Origin: a bacterium
Lineage (GTDB): Bacteria > Desulfobacterota > JAPLJL01
NCBI GenBank assembly: GCA_028713675.1
Contig: JAQTNV010000001.1
Coordinates: 137,879 to 201,878 of the forward strand
Direction: 5' to 3'
DNA length: 64,000 nt
In this document: in pieces, positions 63,077 to 64,000 of the stretch
Position numbering within the stretch: the first letter of the stretch is position 1
Layout: each line of letters opens with the position of its first letter
Made by a program: the position numbers and the translations under genes
Notes under the pieces: generated by a model
Seen by the model: the letters and a program-made list of their open reading frames with translations, nothing else
Told to the model about the DNA's origin: nothing
The model's database searches: none

Positions 63077-64000
63077 TTACTTAATCAGCATCAGGGAGAG
63101 CTGAGGGATATACGTGATCAGCATGAGGGCGATGAGCAGGATACCCACGAAAGGCAGCGCGGCCGAGAACAGCTTCGTGATCGGCTGCTGGAAGCGGAAG
63201 CTCGAAATGTAAAGATTGATCCCGAACGGCGGCATCAGGTAGCCGATTTCCAGGTTGGCGATGAAAACGATACCCAGGTGAATCGGGTTGATCCCGTAGC
63301 CATGAGCGATCGGGATGATCAGCGGAACAATGACGATAATGGCGGAAAAGATCTCCATCAGACCCCCGACCATCAGGAGAAACACGTTGAGGATCAGGAG
63401 GAAGGTCAGCTTGCTGTGGACGAACTGCTGGATGAAGGCCAGGGCCTTCATCGGGATCTGCTGGTCGATGAGGAAATTGGTCAGGCCCAGGGCGGTTCCA
63501 ACCAGGAGGAAGATCGCCCCCACCAGAAGCATGCTCCCCACCATGATTTTCGGGAGACTGGATACCTTGATGTCCCGCTTGATCAGAACCTCCACGATCA
63601 CAACATAAAAGGCCGTGACCGCCGCCGATTCACTGGCGGTGAAGAGGCCGGAATAAATGCCCCCTAGGATAACGATCGGGATCGGGATTTCCCAGGCCAC
63701 GTCCTTCAGCGCCTTCATGGATTCCCGGAAGTTCGGGCGGACCCTGTTCTTATGGAACTTGAGTCCCTTGATCACCCCGTAAGCCGAGAGGATCACGACC
63801 AGGACAATCCCGGGAATAATCCCGGCGATGAACAGCTGATCAATGCTGACCTGTGAGACAACTCCATAAATAATGATGGAAAGGGCCGGGGGGAAGAGAA
63901 ACCCGAGACTCCCCCCGCAGGTGAGCAGTCCCAGGGTAAACTTTTCGTCATACCCCTCTTCCGTCAGCGCGGGGTAGAGAAAAGCCCCCAAGGCGATGAT
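63077..64000 (-). CDS. TRAP transporter large permease DctM, partial
   Basis: 308 residues up to the right edge; the frame is open at base 64000, so the N-terminus is missing. A multi-helix protein with GSLGFLFPPALSIIIYGVVS, SGLFTASESAAVTAFY and the end NLEIGYLMPPFGINLYISSF, all typical of DctM. It works with a periplasmic binding protein and DctQ, presumably encoded right of the window, to import organic acids. Confidence 0.9.
   Translation of the reverse strand: MIALGAFLYPALTEEGYDEKFTLGLLTCGGSLGFLFPPALSIIIYGVVSQVSIDQLFIAGIIPGIVLVVILSAYGVIKGLKFHKNRVRPNFRESMKALKDVAWEIPIPIVILGGIYSGLFTASESAAVTAFYVVIVEVLIKRDIKVSSLPKIMVGSMLLVGAIFLLVGTALGLTNFLIDQQIPMKALAFIQQFVHSKLTFLLILNVFLLMVGGLMEIFSAIIVIVPLIIPIAHGYGINPIHLGIVFIANLEIGYLMPPFGINLYISSFRFQQPITKLFSAALPFVGILLIALMLITYIPQLSLMLIK

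Overview
The window looks like chromosome from an anaerobic bacterium with a fairly GC-rich housekeeping genome, possibly Desulfobacterota/deltaproteobacterial. That placement is a low-confidence inference. It rests on two glycyl radical enzymes with activases, a B12-dependent acyl-CoA mutase cluster, an ADP-forming acyl-CoA synthetase subunit, TRAP and OFA transporters, and a MYXO-CTERM-like protein tail. No rRNA or other taxonomic marker is present.

Bases 1-11,918 form a mobile and defence region that is AT-richer by eye. It holds a decayed zinc-ribbon gene, a HEPN-type protein, a ribbon-helix-helix protein and a tyrosine recombinase. Next comes a complete four-gene type II CBASS operon (Cap4 effector, CD-NTase, Cap2 E1/E2-like ligase, Cap3 JAMM protease). 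A second module follows: a zinc/HTH protein, a Rep-like protein with iteron-like repeats and a terminator-like leader, and a second integrase pointing at an intact tRNA-Phe gene. A 15-bp palindromic sequence occurs on each side of the first integrase plus CBASS (1210 and 8055) and may mark the ends of a 6.9-kb mobile unit.

Bases 11,919-12,660 are dispersed repeats. Bases 12,662-21,495 are one same-strand CoA-ester catabolic cluster: HMG-CoA-lyase-like protein, two MaoC proteins, CoA-transferase-like protein, two-subunit B12 mutase, GntR regulator and two acyl-CoA dehydrogenases. Several of these enzymes lack canonical active-site residues, so the substrate is probably not one of the textbook ones. 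Its promoter -35 box lies inside a palindrome that could be the operator for the cluster's own GntR protein.

Bases 21,533-33,428 carry an ADP-forming acyl-CoA synthetase subunit, a secreted nuclease, and acs followed directly by a complete F1Fo ATP synthase operon (atpZ/I-B-E-F-H-A-G-D-C) and an orphan response regulator.

Bases 34,631-64,000 contain a glycyl radical enzyme with an N-terminal SCP2-like domain plus its activase, a large secreted subtilase with HYDIN-type repeats, an OFA transporter, a fused MrfA helicase-MrfB exonuclease, a second glycyl radical enzyme plus activase, duplicated membrane proteins, a YoaP-like acetyltransferase, a glutamine cyclotransferase, two further transporters, an antitoxin-PIN pair and a partial TRAP permease.

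Intergenic regions right of the tRNA are full of dispersed repeats: REP-like hairpins, short repeated 'words', a 55-bp perfect inverted pair 25 kb apart, and a composite element in four copies whose terminal stems co-vary. Several genes end, begin or have linkers inside these repeats.
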